64,000 nt of DNA from a virus: positions 1 through 64,000 of IMG/VR virus record IMGVR_UViG_3300003323_000666. One strand, 5' to 3'. The position numbers and the translations under genes were made by a program. Positions within the stretch are counted from its first letter, which is position 1. The number at the start of each line of letters is the position of its first letter. Positions 8,085 to 16,097 of this stretch are shown piece after piece. Below the pieces are notes generated by a model. The model was not told the origin of the DNA, did not search any database, and was given only the letters and a program-made list of their open reading frames with translations.

Positions 8085-8311
8085 GTAATTTGAACAAGGA
8101 TTTCATCGATCATCTAGCTATCGACGCTTCCATATTGGGAGCAAATCAAATAGTGTTTTATATTAACGAAGATAGTTGGAGTAGGGTTTATATTGAACTT
8201 GAAGAATTTGTTCATTCTAATTTTTATCTTCATGAGATCAAGATAGACGCATTTATTATTACGACTGCCGGAGTTGACATTATCTTTTGTAAAAAGTATA
8301 AAATTAACTAG
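8081..8311 (+). CDS. Hypothetical protein
   Basis: 76 residues, overlapping the upstream gene by 4 bp (ATGA). Alternating hydrophobic strands (QIVFYINEDSWSRVYIEL, AFIITTAGVDIIFCKKYKI) suggest a small alpha/beta protein. No family is recognised. The operon spacing supports it as a real gene. Confidence 0.75.
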   Translation: MSNLNKDFIDHLAIDASILGANQIVFYINEDSWSRVYIELEEFVHSNFYLHEIKIDAFIITTAGVDIIFCKKYKIN

Positions 8312-8323
8312 AATCATAGAACC

Positions 8324-8824
8324 ATGGGCTGCGATATACATTTATTTGTACAATACAGGAGAAATGGGAATCCACCTAGTAGGTGGCTGGATTTCGGAGG
8401 CGAATTTAGATTGGATCGTGATTATAAAATGTTCTCATGCCTCGTCGATAGAGTTAGGTCAAAAACTGAGGGCGCTATCATGAAAAGAGGATTGCCAGAT
8501 GACTTAACAGGAGGGCTGCCATTTAGGGTCTTTTATAATGATATAGATGAGTCGGAAGAATTTGGAACTATCTCCATGGATAGGGCTATAAGTAGGGGGC
8601 ATCCAATATTATCTTATCCGTGGTCTCCCAATGAAAAATATACATTAAATAGTGATTTCCATTCACATTCTTGGCTGACGGGTGCAGAATTTTACAAGGC
8701 CATAACATTATACTTAGACACATGCAACCAATTGCCGTCTAGTGATTATATAGCTTTAGAAAGCGCTATACACGAACTGGAGAATGGGAATGAGGTTCGA
8801 GTAATAATTGGGTTTGACAATTAA
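8324..8824 (+). CDS. MGCDIH-family phage protein
   Basis: 166 residues. It begins MGCDIHLFVQYR and contains the downstream landmarks of this widespread phage family: DFGGEFRLDRDYKMFSCLVDRVR, RGLPDDLTGG and DFHSHSWLTGAEFYKA. Several conserved His, Cys and Asp residues suggest a metal site, but no activity is established. The start is fixed by the invariant N-terminal motif. Confidence 0.88.
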   Translation: MGCDIHLFVQYRRNGNPPSRWLDFGGEFRLDRDYKMFSCLVDRVRSKTEGAIMKRGLPDDLTGGLPFRVFYNDIDESEEFGTISMDRAISRGHPILSYPWSPNEKYTLNSDFHSHSWLTGAEFYKAITLYLDTCNQLPSSDYIALESAIHELENGNEVRVIIGFDN

Positions 8825-8829
8825 TTGAT

Positions 8830-9006
8830 ATGTGCCAGAAAGTATCATATAAATCAAGGCAATCGGCAGAATATAATGCCAATAGGATAAAATGCAGTGG
8901 GGCTATTCCTGCAAGGGCATTTCTTAATTCATACTTTTGTAAAACATGTCAATCTTGGCATTTGACCAGATCAACTAGCTGGGATTGGTTTAATAAACTA
9001 AAATAA
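8830..9006 (+). CDS. Small CxxCxxxHLT zinc-binding-like protein
   Basis: 58 residues from ATG 8830 to TAA 9006, whose last base is the A of the next ATG. The N-terminal half is basic (YKSRQSAEYNANRIK). The C-terminal half has YFCKTCQSWHLTRS, which with the preceding Cys residues suggests a zinc knuckle. A relative with YYCDECSGYHITSRP sits at 16094-16282 on the other strand. The YxCxxCxxxHLTS end is typical of tiny phage proteins of unknown function. Confidence 0.8.
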   Translation: MCQKVSYKSRQSAEYNANRIKCSGAIPARAFLNSYFCKTCQSWHLTRSTSWDWFNKLK

Positions 9007-9203
9007 TGAATAAAGAGGAACTACAACATGAAATAGAATGCGCCATTTATGATCATTTTGTGTCGATGAGGCGCGAAATTCAGAAAGCTCACAAGCGACC
9101 TCTTAACAAAGAGGAAATTCGTCAATGTGCCGGAGATGCAGCTGATCATATTATAGATTTTATTTTGGACATATCTTTTAACGAAAATGAAGAAACAAAA
9201 TGA
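9006..9203 (+). CDS. Hypothetical helical protein
   Basis: 65 residues, translationally coupled to its neighbour (TAATG at 9004-9008). It is helical and charged throughout (IECAIYDHFVSMRREIQKAH, KEEIRQCAGDAADHIIDFIL). No motif beyond coiled-coil-like helices. It overlaps the next gene by 4 bp. Confidence 0.78.
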   Translation: MNKEELQHEIECAIYDHFVSMRREIQKAHKRPLNKEEIRQCAGDAADHIIDFILDISFNENEETK

Positions 9204-9415
9204 AGGCATACATTGGAGTAAAAATAGTTCAAGCTGAGCCGATGGGATTATTAGAGTTCAGTCGCACCCATCTCAGAAATATTACTATACCATCCGGCAC
9301 TCCTGAAGAAGGGTATAAAGTAGTATATGAAGATGGCTATACTTATTGGTCACCTAAAGGGACTTTTGAGCGCTGCTACCGTGAAATTACTGACGCTGAA
9401 AAAGATTTGATATGA
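9200..9415 (+). CDS. Conserved small phage protein (YIGxKxxxAxPM)
   Basis: 71 residues with the layout AYIGVKIVQAEPM ... EEGYKVVYEDGYTYWSPKGTFERCYR. This pattern (IGxKxIxAxPMxxxEF, then GYxVxYxDGYxSWSPKxxFExAYR) recurs in accessory regions of many phages. Function unknown. It is coupled to both neighbours by short overlaps. Confidence 0.85.
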   Translation: MKAYIGVKIVQAEPMGLLEFSRTHLRNITIPSGTPEEGYKVVYEDGYTYWSPKGTFERCYREITDAEKDLI

Positions 9416-9525
9416 TTTGCATGATTTCTTGGGACGTGCTAGGTATATTTTTTATATATACCGCCGTTATTTTATGGGCTGGGCTTTGTTGGGGATATGA
9501 TATGGGTAAAAAAGATCGTAAATAA
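9412..9525 (+). CDS. Small membrane protein, 37 residues
   Basis: 37 codons from ATG 9412 (ATGA overlap with the upstream stop) to TAA 9525. A single hydrophobic segment (VLGIFFIYTAVILWAGLCWG) is followed by a basic tail (GKKDRK), giving one membrane span with the C-terminus probably cytoplasmic. Function unknown. Confidence 0.65.
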   Translation: MICMISWDVLGIFFIYTAVILWAGLCWGYDMGKKDRK

Positions 9526-9531
9526 AACACT

Positions 9532-10149
9532 ATGGCTTTAACATTCGAACAATTACAATCTGCCGTTAAAAATGGCGATCATATTACAATTGACGGTCAA
9601 GATGTTTATGATACCCACATCTGTATCATGGGAAGGCCGAATGGATTCGGGGCAGTCCACATCGCACTTTGGGCTGGGGATAAAAAATATGATTGCTATA
9701 GTGATGATAATATAAGTAGTTATGGTCGTCTGAATGCGACTGAACAGATGTCTATAGAGTCACAATATGCAAAACAGGCGGAAGAGCGTGCTATACCATA
9801 TAATCCATATAAAACGACTGGTGAAATGATAGAGGCCTATAAAAAGAGGGCTGCTGAAGACGTAGTTGATCGATCAGGTTTGCCTACTGAAGAAATAGTT
9901 CTCTCTAGTATTTTTACCCAAGAGGAGGTTAAAGAAATGAAAAGAAACAAAGAATCTGAAAAGGAAAATAGATCTGCATTACTGGTTGAAACAGAAAACT
10001 TTGTTGTAACATTTGTTACAGATAATAATCATGTGATTGCTTTCTGCGAACACGACCGCAGCCTTATTTCACAACACCATACTAAGGAAGAGGCACTACT
10101 AGGTCTTGTGAATTTATATGTAACATCTCAAAAAGATAAAAACATATAA
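9532..10149 (+). CDS. Hypothetical protein
   Basis: 205 residues. The N-terminal ~80 residues form beta-rich segments (GDHITIDGQDVYDTHICIM, GFGAVHIALWAGDKKYDCYS). The rest is helical and highly charged (EEVKEMKRNKESEKENRS) with a final beta segment (FVVTFVTDNNHVIAFCE). No family is recognised. Confidence 0.8.
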   Translation: MALTFEQLQSAVKNGDHITIDGQDVYDTHICIMGRPNGFGAVHIALWAGDKKYDCYSDDNISSYGRLNATEQMSIESQYAKQAEERAIPYNPYKTTGEMIEAYKKRAAEDVVDRSGLPTEEIVLSSIFTQEEVKEMKRNKESEKENRSALLVETENFVVTFVTDNNHVIAFCEHDRSLISQHHTKEEALLGLVNLYVTSQKDKNI

Positions 10150-10151
10150 TA

Positions 10152-10334
10152 ATGAAAATCAAAGATGAGTTTCAATATCAATGTGTTGTAAGGGAGTTGA
10201 ATTATTATGAGCGTCGGATCAATGAAAACAATCCATTATTGCCCACCGAGGAATCCAGGCGTCAAGAGTTGGAGTTGGCAATAGCTGAGTGGGAAACAGA
10301 AACTAAGGATAACGAATCATCTAAAATAGATTAA
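10152..10334 (+). CDS. Small helical protein
   Basis: 60 residues, 2 bp after the upstream stop. Helical hairpin-like composition (YQCVVRELNYYERRINENNP-LLPTEESRRQELELAIAEWE). The NNPLLPTEES turn resembles short helical antitoxin-like or HTH-adjacent phage proteins, but no partner is seen. Confidence 0.7.
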   Translation: MKIKDEFQYQCVVRELNYYERRINENNPLLPTEESRRQELELAIAEWETETKDNESSKID

Positions 10335-10344
10335 AATTAGGAAG

Positions 10345-10758
10345 ATGAAGTATTATACGCCTGCGGAAGAAGATATTCGGGTAGGGTTGAAGTGTGAAAG
10401 GTATTATCCAACCGGTCTAGATATTCTACCTGGTGGATGGTATGAGCATGTGATATCAAAATCAGATATATGTTATTTAAATTCAACTGAAGGTAATATT
10501 TATAATATACGCGTTCCCTACCTCACCGCTGAGCAGATAGAGGCTGAAGGATGGGAACGTTGTTTTTTGGACAATGAATTTAAAAAAACGATCGGCCCAA
10601 ATAAAACTAGGGCCTCTGAATATTGGATGATTGTCTTTAATCATCTAAATGAGATCGATATTAAGGAGACAACTAATGATAGTCATAAAAGACTATACTA
10701 TGGATCATGTCGCTGCATTAATGATTTGCGCCTGATATCCAAGCTACTAGGCATTTAA
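10345..10758 (+). CDS. Conserved phage protein of unknown function
   Basis: 137 residues. It begins YYTPAEEDIRVGLKCERYY, where P-x-EEDIRxGxxxE resembles the YxPxxEEFxVGFxYE opening of a small phage family. The centre has a tandem of charged helices (LTAEQIEAEGWERC) and the end is basic. No catalytic motif is obvious. Confidence 0.78.
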   Translation: MKYYTPAEEDIRVGLKCERYYPTGLDILPGGWYEHVISKSDICYLNSTEGNIYNIRVPYLTAEQIEAEGWERCFLDNEFKKTIGPNKTRASEYWMIVFNHLNEIDIKETTNDSHKRLYYGSCRCINDLRLISKLLGI

Positions 10759-10781
10759 TTATATCACCTAAACTATACACT

Positions 10782-11075
10782 ATGGCTATTTTTATCGTTA
10801 ATGACAGCATGTGTAAAGAGGCTTCGGCCAGTGCATGTTTTGATAAACTGTTTGATACCTATGGTACGCCGGTGTCCTGCACAACATCGGAAGATATCCT
10901 CAATAAGCGCACAAGATTAAAATTTGATATCCCTGGGATAGGCGAATTGGACGAAGTGAGTATTGAATTTGGTGTTTCAGTGGATGGAACGGTTAAAATG
11001 GGCAAGCCGGTGGTTGTTATGAAATATTCTGATAAACCATATCGGTTGGATATGCCATCAAAAAAAAAGATTTGA
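10782..11075 (+). CDS. Hypothetical protein
   Basis: 97 residues. The N-terminal part (DSMCKEASASACFDKLFDTYG) is helical and the rest is beta-rich (VSIEFGVSVDGTVKMGKPVVVMKY). No family is recognised. It is the last gene before a strong terminator-like hairpin at 11119-11146, so it probably closes the first early transcription unit. Confidence 0.75.
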   Translation: MAIFIVNDSMCKEASASACFDKLFDTYGTPVSCTTSEDILNKRTRLKFDIPGIGELDEVSIEFGVSVDGTVKMGKPVVVMKYSDKPYRLDMPSKKKI

Positions 11076-11118
11076 TAGATCATTTTCTGTGGATGGTTCT
11101 ACAGCGATAAAGAAGATG

Positions 11119-11146
11119 CCTATCATACGCTTTGATAGGATTTTTT
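11119..11146 (+). terminator. Rho-independent terminator
   Basis: CCTATCA-TACGCTT-TGATAGG forms a 7-bp stem followed by six T residues, 43 bp after the stop of the 10782 gene. Confidence 0.8.
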
Positions 11147-11167
11147 AACAATTATGGTGTATGTGCG

Positions 11168-11189
11168 TCCCGGTTAATCTTGACCGGGA
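11168..11189 (+). promoter_or_regulatory. Leader hairpin before 11212 gene
   Basis: TCCCGGT-TAATCTTG-ACCGGGA is a 7-bp stem 22 bp upstream of the ATG at 11212, followed by TATTTAAAA rather than a strong U tract. It could be a second weak terminator or a structured 5' leader. Confidence 0.45.
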
Positions 11190-11211
11190 TATTTAAAACG
11201 CAGATATAAAT

Positions 11212-11445
11212 ATGATGATACAAGAATTTAGAATTTACAGAAGCAATGAAGAGGAAGAACAGGACTTGATAACGCCATGCTCTATTTTGATGGACCAGAT
11301 ATCATCCGCGTATCCTGGAATAGAAGAGCCTGATGCGACTTGTATCAGGTTAAAATGCGGCACGTCGTATATACTAGATATTCCATATAATGATTTCATG
11401 TCAATTTGGAGGGCTTGCATAGATAAATTAGACATAAATATATGA
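11212..11445 (+). CDS. Hypothetical protein
   Basis: 77 residues, acidic N-terminus (RSNEEEEQDLITPCSILMDQ) and a beta-rich centre (ATCIRLKCGTSYILDIPY). It overlaps the IHF-like gene by 4 bp (ATGATG context), indicating coupling. No family is recognised. Confidence 0.75.
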   Translation: MMIQEFRIYRSNEEEEQDLITPCSILMDQISSAYPGIEEPDATCIRLKCGTSYILDIPYNDFMSIWRACIDKLDINI

Positions 11446-11747
11446 TGCGATCAGACTTTAAGCAAAGAGTGGCAAGAAGGGCTAAGACGCCACGGGAGGA
11501 TTCAGATATTGTTGTGGAAGCGGTATTTGAAGAGCTGAAACAATGCCTTTTAAATGGGGATGAGGTGAATATTTACAACTTTGGCCGCTTTTTTTGGAAG
11601 AAATTGAAGGCCAAGAAATGCCAGATAATGAGCATGGGATCATCCAAATCAACACCTATCACGGTTCCTGAGCGATGCATACCCTGGGTGGTGTTTTCCC
11701 CTAAAATAGTGGAAGAAGTAAAGAAAAAATCAATGAAGAATGAGTGA
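11442..11747 (+). CDS. HU/IHF-like DNA-binding protein
   Basis: 101 residues. The order of elements follows the HU/IHF fold: N-terminal helices (SDFKQRVARRAKTPREDSDIVVEAVFEELKQCL), the GDEVNIYNFGRFFWKK strand pair (GxxVxIxxFGxF signature), a beta-arm region, and the C-terminal FSPKIVEEVKKK helix. Family members bend DNA; phage versions act in replication, packaging or transcription. Similar genes are a recurrent element in crAss-like phages. It overlaps both neighbours by 4-8 bp. Confidence 0.88.
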   Translation: MMRSDFKQRVARRAKTPREDSDIVVEAVFEELKQCLLNGDEVNIYNFGRFFWKKLKAKKCQIMSMGSSKSTPITVPERCIPWVVFSPKIVEEVKKKSMKNE

Positions 11748-12252
11748 AATATACCATAAAGAGAACCCTTTTTTGGATGAAATATATAAAGTCGTCATTC
11801 CGGTAACTAAGCGGAAAAGGCTACGGGCCGTTATAATGGATTCGTCCACCGGGCAGCTAATATCGGATGCTACCGGTTATAATGTGGTGACCACTAAAGA
11901 GCATTTGTTCCCGGGGTATCAGGATATTCAACCATATGTAAAACTATATGCCAACCAAGTATCGTTTTTGAGGCGGATATCTATCCCCGCCATCCATGTA
12001 TTTTCATATATTATAGAAAACCTGAAGTGCAAGCAGACTAACATTGTCCTGGAGCCAACCATTTTGGCTAAGGAATTAAATTATAAGACCGATAGATCGA
12101 TTTACAATGGCATATTAGATCTGGTAAAAGAAAAGGTTATTGCTCGGGCATATACCGGCAAGCGGGCAACCCCTACCTACTGGATAAACCCTACTTTTTT
12201 TTATAATGGGAACAGGCAGAACCTATTGGCAGATAAATCTACTGGTGAATAG
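11740..12252 (+). CDS. RepL/RepA-like winged-helix protein
   Basis: 170 residues. The region 65-160 reads as a winged helix of plasmid-replication initiator type: YVKLYANQVSFLRRISIPA, then VLEPTILAKELNYKTDRSIY, GILDLVKEKVIARA, and the closing YWINPTFFYNGNR, a motif typical of RepL/firmicute Rep proteins (YxINPxxFFxGxR). It follows the IHF-like gene with an 8-bp overlap. A replication-initiation or transcription-control role is inference; the class call rests on the C-terminal motif. Confidence 0.78.
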   Translation: MSEIYHKENPFLDEIYKVVIPVTKRKRLRAVIMDSSTGQLISDATGYNVVTTKEHLFPGYQDIQPYVKLYANQVSFLRRISIPAIHVFSYIIENLKCKQTNIVLEPTILAKELNYKTDRSIYNGILDLVKEKVIARAYTGKRATPTYWINPTFFYNGNRQNLLADKSTGE

Positions 12253-12312
12253 GCATGCTTTATGTGCTAAAACTATTGTAACTTTATTTTCAAATACTCA
12301 AAAATTATTACA

Positions 12313-12684
12313 ATGAACGCTCAGGATCAATTCTCTGAAGTAAAACAGGCCATTCGTGCTGGCGGTCCTGCACTTGAACACATGCAGGCTATGATGTCAC
12401 ATGTATTTTTTGAAGAAATGCAGCGAGCCGGATATCCTAATCAGCCGGATCGAATTAAAGAAGTATCTTTTATTGCTACCAAACGGTTCCTTCAGGAGTG
12501 GTCTACCGAACCACATAAAGCTGATCCATCGGTTGAGACTGAGAATGAACGGTTGGCTCGTGTCGCTAATGAAGATCGTGAGAACAGGGAGGCACAGCTG
12601 GAATCAGAGAAGTCAGAAGAAAAACCAGGTGAGGCCGAAGGTGAAACATCTGTAAAGAAAGACAATTCAAGAAAAACCAAGTAA
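12313..12684 (+). CDS. Acidic helical protein with charged tail
   Basis: 123 residues. The N-terminal 70 residues are helical (MQAMMSHVFFEEMQRAGYP, FIATKRFLQEWS), followed by a highly charged disordered tail (EDRENREAQLESEKSEEKPG, then KKDNSRKTK). No family is recognised. A terminator-like hairpin at 12690-12745 follows. Confidence 0.75.
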   Translation: MNAQDQFSEVKQAIRAGGPALEHMQAMMSHVFFEEMQRAGYPNQPDRIKEVSFIATKRFLQEWSTEPHKADPSVETENERLARVANEDRENREAQLESEKSEEKPGEAEGETSVKKDNSRKTK

Positions 12685-12689
12685 ATGAT

Positions 12690-12745
12690 CGGGGCGGCAT
12701 GCAAGAAGCGTTTTTACGAGCGTGAATTTTGTCGTCCCGGTTTTT
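12690..12745 (+). terminator. Rho-independent terminator with long stem
   Basis: CGGGGCGGCA at 12690-12699 pairs with TGTCGTCCCG at 12730-12739 (10 bp including two G-U), followed by five T residues at 12741-12745. It falls between the 12313 and 12757 genes. Confidence 0.65.
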
Positions 12746-12756
12746 AAATAAAATCT

Positions 12757-13026
12757 ATGGACAACATAAATTATAATGATATAATAGATCAGAAAATTGG
12801 CGGATTCATCTTGCCGGCAGAAGATAAAATGGCAGTTCAAAATAAGGATCCTCATATTGCGGCTAGGTGCTTAGAACTTGCGCTTAAGAAGTGCGACATG
12901 ATGCAAATCGAGAACGGTCAAGTGTATAAAATGGCTGATGACTTCTACAACTATGTAACTAAACCCGTACCAAATGGACAGACCAAACCTGGTCAATGTG
13001 GACCGACGCATATTAGAGTATATTGA
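12757..13026 (+). CDS. Hypothetical protein
   Basis: 89 residues. A helical centre (IAARCLELALKKCDMMQIEN) is flanked by polar segments. It overlaps the next reading frame by 53 bp, longer than usual here, and both appear genuine from composition. No family is recognised. Confidence 0.7.
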   Translation: MDNINYNDIIDQKIGGFILPAEDKMAVQNKDPHIAARCLELALKKCDMMQIENGQVYKMADDFYNYVTKPVPNGQTKPGQCGPTHIRVY

Positions 13027-13312
13027 ACACCTGGAAAATAAGCTGAATGGATTCAACAATAACGGGGCGGTCAAATTTATGGCGGCCCTTAACCGCAAAC
13101 TCGAATTATTGGCAGAGCAAATCGACAACGCTAAGATTGATTTCGAGGCGAAGGACGATAAGCTATACGAAAGGTTTCTTAATACAGCCAAAATCGGTAA
13201 AGATCTTGCGTCCGATTTTAAAGCCTTTATCCTGGAGTATGGCGACACCATCAAAGAAGATACTTCAAAGAAAATACCACTTGTTGAAAGACATGCTCGC
13301 AAAGTTTCTTAA
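12974..13312 (+). CDS. Coiled-coil protein
   Basis: 112 residues, almost wholly helical and charged (NVDRRILEYIEHLENKLNG, LNRKLELLAEQIDNAKIDFE). The C-terminal part continues as an amphipathic helix. A 53-bp overlap with the upstream gene and a 20-bp overlap with the small membrane protein downstream suggest coupling. Function unknown. Confidence 0.75.
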   Translation: MDRPNLVNVDRRILEYIEHLENKLNGFNNNGAVKFMAALNRKLELLAEQIDNAKIDFEAKDDKLYERFLNTAKIGKDLASDFKAFILEYGDTIKEDTSKKIPLVERHARKVS

Positions 13313-13403
13313 TGACCATGAAGAGATAGCCCCAACAGTATTATTCCTGTGGGGCTTTAGTATAGGGATGGCGATATGGTTAATAATTAAATTGATCTTT
13401 TAG
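13293..13403 (+). CDS. Small membrane protein, 36 residues
   Basis: ATG 13293 to TAG 13403 encodes 36 residues with a single strong C-terminal membrane segment (TVLFLWGFSIGMAIWLIIKL). The same frame is open further upstream (13047), but the extension overlaps an accepted gene and looks like shadow sequence. The end overlaps the GTG start of the wHTH gene by one base. Confidence 0.65.
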   Translation: MLAKFLNDHEEIAPTVLFLWGFSIGMAIWLIIKLIF

Positions 13404-14071
13404 TGAGGCATAAGATAAAAACACTGGATCCGCGCCGTGCTTCAAGGGCCGTCCTTATAGACGCATATATAAAGATGCGTGATACATTGATGTCATACCG
13501 CATCGCCATTCATAAAATGCGTAAAACGAGAAAGGGACTGAAGGAGCGTGTTACCAATAGGGCATATCAACACTACAATTTCATATACAAAGCCCGATTC
13601 AAGAATTATAAGAAAGAACAACAGCGCCGTGCCAGAGTACAGGTTAAAAAGAGGGCCAATAAGCGTGTGGCAAAGATCAAACGCCGCGTATTTGTAACAC
13701 GAGCCAGTACCCGCTTTAGGGAGGTTGGGCTATATGGCATGCTATTATTCATCCTTGCCAAGAGAACACAGATCCGAGGAACTTATCTATCATTTTTCAT
13801 ATGGGCTGGAGAGTTTGAAATGTTTGACTATAAGACCTTCAAAATACAGCTAAGGAAATATGGCCCTTCCAGATTTACAATTACTATCAAGTATTTGATT
13901 AATCTTGGATTGGTATACAGGGTCAATGAGTTTGGAACGAGTAAGATATATGCTTTGACCGCAGATGGGAGGGCGCTACACGATAAAATAAGGAGGTTTT
14001 TAAGAAACCATGCCATTCTAAAGACTACCGAATTACGAAAACAGATCGAATTTAAGAAGCATGCAGACTGA
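13403..14071 (+). CDS. Basic winged-helix protein upstream of TerL
   Basis: 222 residues with a GTG start sharing a base with the upstream TAG. The N-terminal ~100 residues are extremely basic and helical (KEQQRRARVQVKKRANKRVA). The C-terminal ~120 form a winged helix (FTITIKYLINLGLVYRVNEFGTSKIYALTADGR resembles a MarR-like recognition helix and wing). It overlaps TerL by 11 bp. Position directly upstream of the large terminase makes a small-terminase or packaging-DNA recognition role plausible, but this is inference from position. Confidence 0.78.
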   Translation: MRHKIKTLDPRRASRAVLIDAYIKMRDTLMSYRIAIHKMRKTRKGLKERVTNRAYQHYNFIYKARFKNYKKEQQRRARVQVKKRANKRVAKIKRRVFVTRASTRFREVGLYGMLLFILAKRTQIRGTYLSFFIWAGEFEMFDYKTFKIQLRKYGPSRFTITIKYLINLGLVYRVNEFGTSKIYALTADGRALHDKIRRFLRNHAILKTTELRKQIEFKKHAD

Positions 14072-16097
14072 GTATATATATGGAATTGACTATGCCGCGC
14101 CAACACCAGCATTAGAGCCATCGAAATACAAATGGACGGATATCATTGGGGATCAGGTATGGGTAAGGACGCCCATACCTGAATCTTTTGAGGACATAGA
14201 GTTTGATGACGAGGGCAACGCCATTACCACTCCGGAACAGGAAGAATTTATCCTACAAGAGCTTGACCGTATAAAACACGGTCATTATTTTTTTAACCGC
14301 GGTGAGTTAACATATATTACCGGTCATCACTATTTCTATCTCCAGTATTTTACACTAGAAGATGGCACTATACCTGAATATCGTGATTCGGATCGGAAGT
14401 GGTTCCTGTTCTTCGATTATTGCTACAGTAAGCCATATATTACCGGCATCATTAGGATTAAAAAGAGACGTGAAGGGGCAACATCGCAGGCAGCCAGTAT
14501 TTTGCTCTGCCTGGCGCTAACACAGCCAATGTCTAACTGCGGTATTATCTCAAAGACCAACAAAGATGCCTCGGACGTGTTCACGAAAATGGTCGTAAAT
14601 GCATATCAAAATCTTCCGGTATTCCTTCAGCCACGAGTAGAAGATGATAACCCTAAAACACAGCTAGTATTTGCTAAACCCAAGAATAGGAGGCAGAATA
14701 AGCAGAAGATAAAGGGACAGCTCTATAATCGGGATCGTGGATTGCAGTCCCGTATCGACTATAGGGCCACTGCACTTAACAGCTATGACTCTGGCCGTGT
14801 GAGCATGCTATTATGTGATGAGGCCGGTAAGTGGAACGTAGAAGTGCCGATCAACCAATATTGGCCTATCGTAAAGAAGACTCTTACCCAAGGGATCAAG
14901 CGAGTTGGATTTGCTTTGATTGTCTCTACGGTGAACGATGCTGAAACGGGGGGCGCTGCATATAAAGAAATATGGGATGATTCCAATCAGTTCAAAAATA
15001 AAATAACCGGTACAGGACTTTATAGATACTTTTCACCAGCTTACGAAGGTTTCCCTGGATTCATAGACAAATATGGTCACTCCATTACAGAGAATGCATC
15101 TGCGGAAATGCGACGGATGTTCTTGGAAACATATGGCGAAGAATATGACGGTTCAAAAGACTATCTGATGAAAATCAGGGCTAGGATTACTGACCCCGTG
15201 GCGCTTTCAGAAGAGCGAAGGATGAATCCATTTGATGAGCGAGAAGCCTTCATGATTTCCGAGTCAAAAAGCCATTTTAATACCCAAAGGATCTCTCAGC
15301 GCATGGCTGAATTAGAGGAAGATCCGCCTAACCTGCGACAAGGTAGATTTTATCGTAAGGAGGATGAATCTATTGGCTGGATGGACGAGGCGAAAGGGCC
15401 TTGGTTTATTTATAAATTCCCGCCGGTACATAAACAGAATAGGCGTATAATGACCGACAAAGGATGGGGACCGGCTAATACAGATAGCTATGCTAATGGC
15501 ATAGACCCTCATAGGCATACTTTCGTAAAAGGAAGCCGTGATTTATCGAAAACCTGCTGCTGGATAGGAGAAAAGGTAGACCAGAATGATCCAGAGAATA
15601 CCGGCATGCCTATTGCAATGTATCTCGATCGTCCTAAACTGAAGGAGTACATGTATGAGCAAATGTTATTTGCTGCCATGTTTTACGGATGTAAGCTGCA
15701 CTTTGAGACGGATGCCTCTGATGACTTCTACATGTGGCTCAAGGTTCAGGGATTAACAGCATATGTTAGATGGACTCCAACATGTGCCATTAATCCACTA
15801 AACCCTGGCAAGCGTTTACCAGGTACCTCTTCTAAAGATCCATTTGCGTTGGCAAAACAACTGGAATTGTGCATCGCTTTTATAGAGCACCACTGCCACA
15901 AAATTATGTTCTATAAGCTCCTGGTTAAGTTATTAGAATATGATCATGAGGATCGTCAAGTGCATGATATGGTTGTAGCTTTTATGATCATGTTGCTAGA
16001 TCTCGCCGGCGATACTAAACCTATTAACCAGGACAAGAAAATAAATAGACCTATCGTTAAAACATACAACCTATTAAAAGGTAATGATTACAACTAA
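14061..16097 (+). CDS. terL: Terminase large subunit
   Basis: 678 residues, the packaging motor ATPase plus nuclease. The ATPase has an atypical Walker A region (KKRREGATSQ, ~134-143) and a Walker B plus coupling motif LLCDEAGKW (~251-258). A motif III-like segment FALIVSTVN follows at ~284. The nuclease domain starts near YANGIDPHRH with D482 as first metal ligand. The size and DEAGK motif fit terminases of crAss-like and other Bacteroidota podoviruses. It overlaps the upstream wHTH gene by 11 bp. Its stop codon overlaps the stop of the convergent gene 16094-16282, with no terminator between. Confidence 0.93.
   Translation: MQTEYIYGIDYAAPTPALEPSKYKWTDIIGDQVWVRTPIPESFEDIEFDDEGNAITTPEQEEFILQELDRIKHGHYFFNRGELTYITGHHYFYLQYFTLEDGTIPEYRDSDRKWFLFFDYCYSKPYITGIIRIKKRREGATSQAASILLCLALTQPMSNCGIISKTNKDASDVFTKMVVNAYQNLPVFLQPRVEDDNPKTQLVFAKPKNRRQNKQKIKGQLYNRDRGLQSRIDYRATALNSYDSGRVSMLLCDEAGKWNVEVPINQYWPIVKKTLTQGIKRVGFALIVSTVNDAETGGAAYKEIWDDSNQFKNKITGTGLYRYFSPAYEGFPGFIDKYGHSITENASAEMRRMFLETYGEEYDGSKDYLMKIRARITDPVALSEERRMNPFDEREAFMISESKSHFNTQRISQRMAELEEDPPNLRQGRFYRKEDESIGWMDEAKGPWFIYKFPPVHKQNRRIMTDKGWGPANTDSYANGIDPHRHTFVKGSRDLSKTCCWIGEKVDQNDPENTGMPIAMYLDRPKLKEYMYEQMLFAAMFYGCKLHFETDASDDFYMWLKVQGLTAYVRWTPTCAINPLNPGKRLPGTSSKDPFALAKQLELCIAFIEHHCHKIMFYKLLVKLLEYDHEDRQVHDMVVAFMIMLLDLAGDTKPINQDKKINRPIVKTYNLLKGNDYN

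Noticed and set aside
12401-12655. Plus-strand frame of 84 codons overlapping the 12313 gene
   Set aside because: It is a shifted-frame shadow; the 12313 frame has better composition and starts after an A-rich leader.
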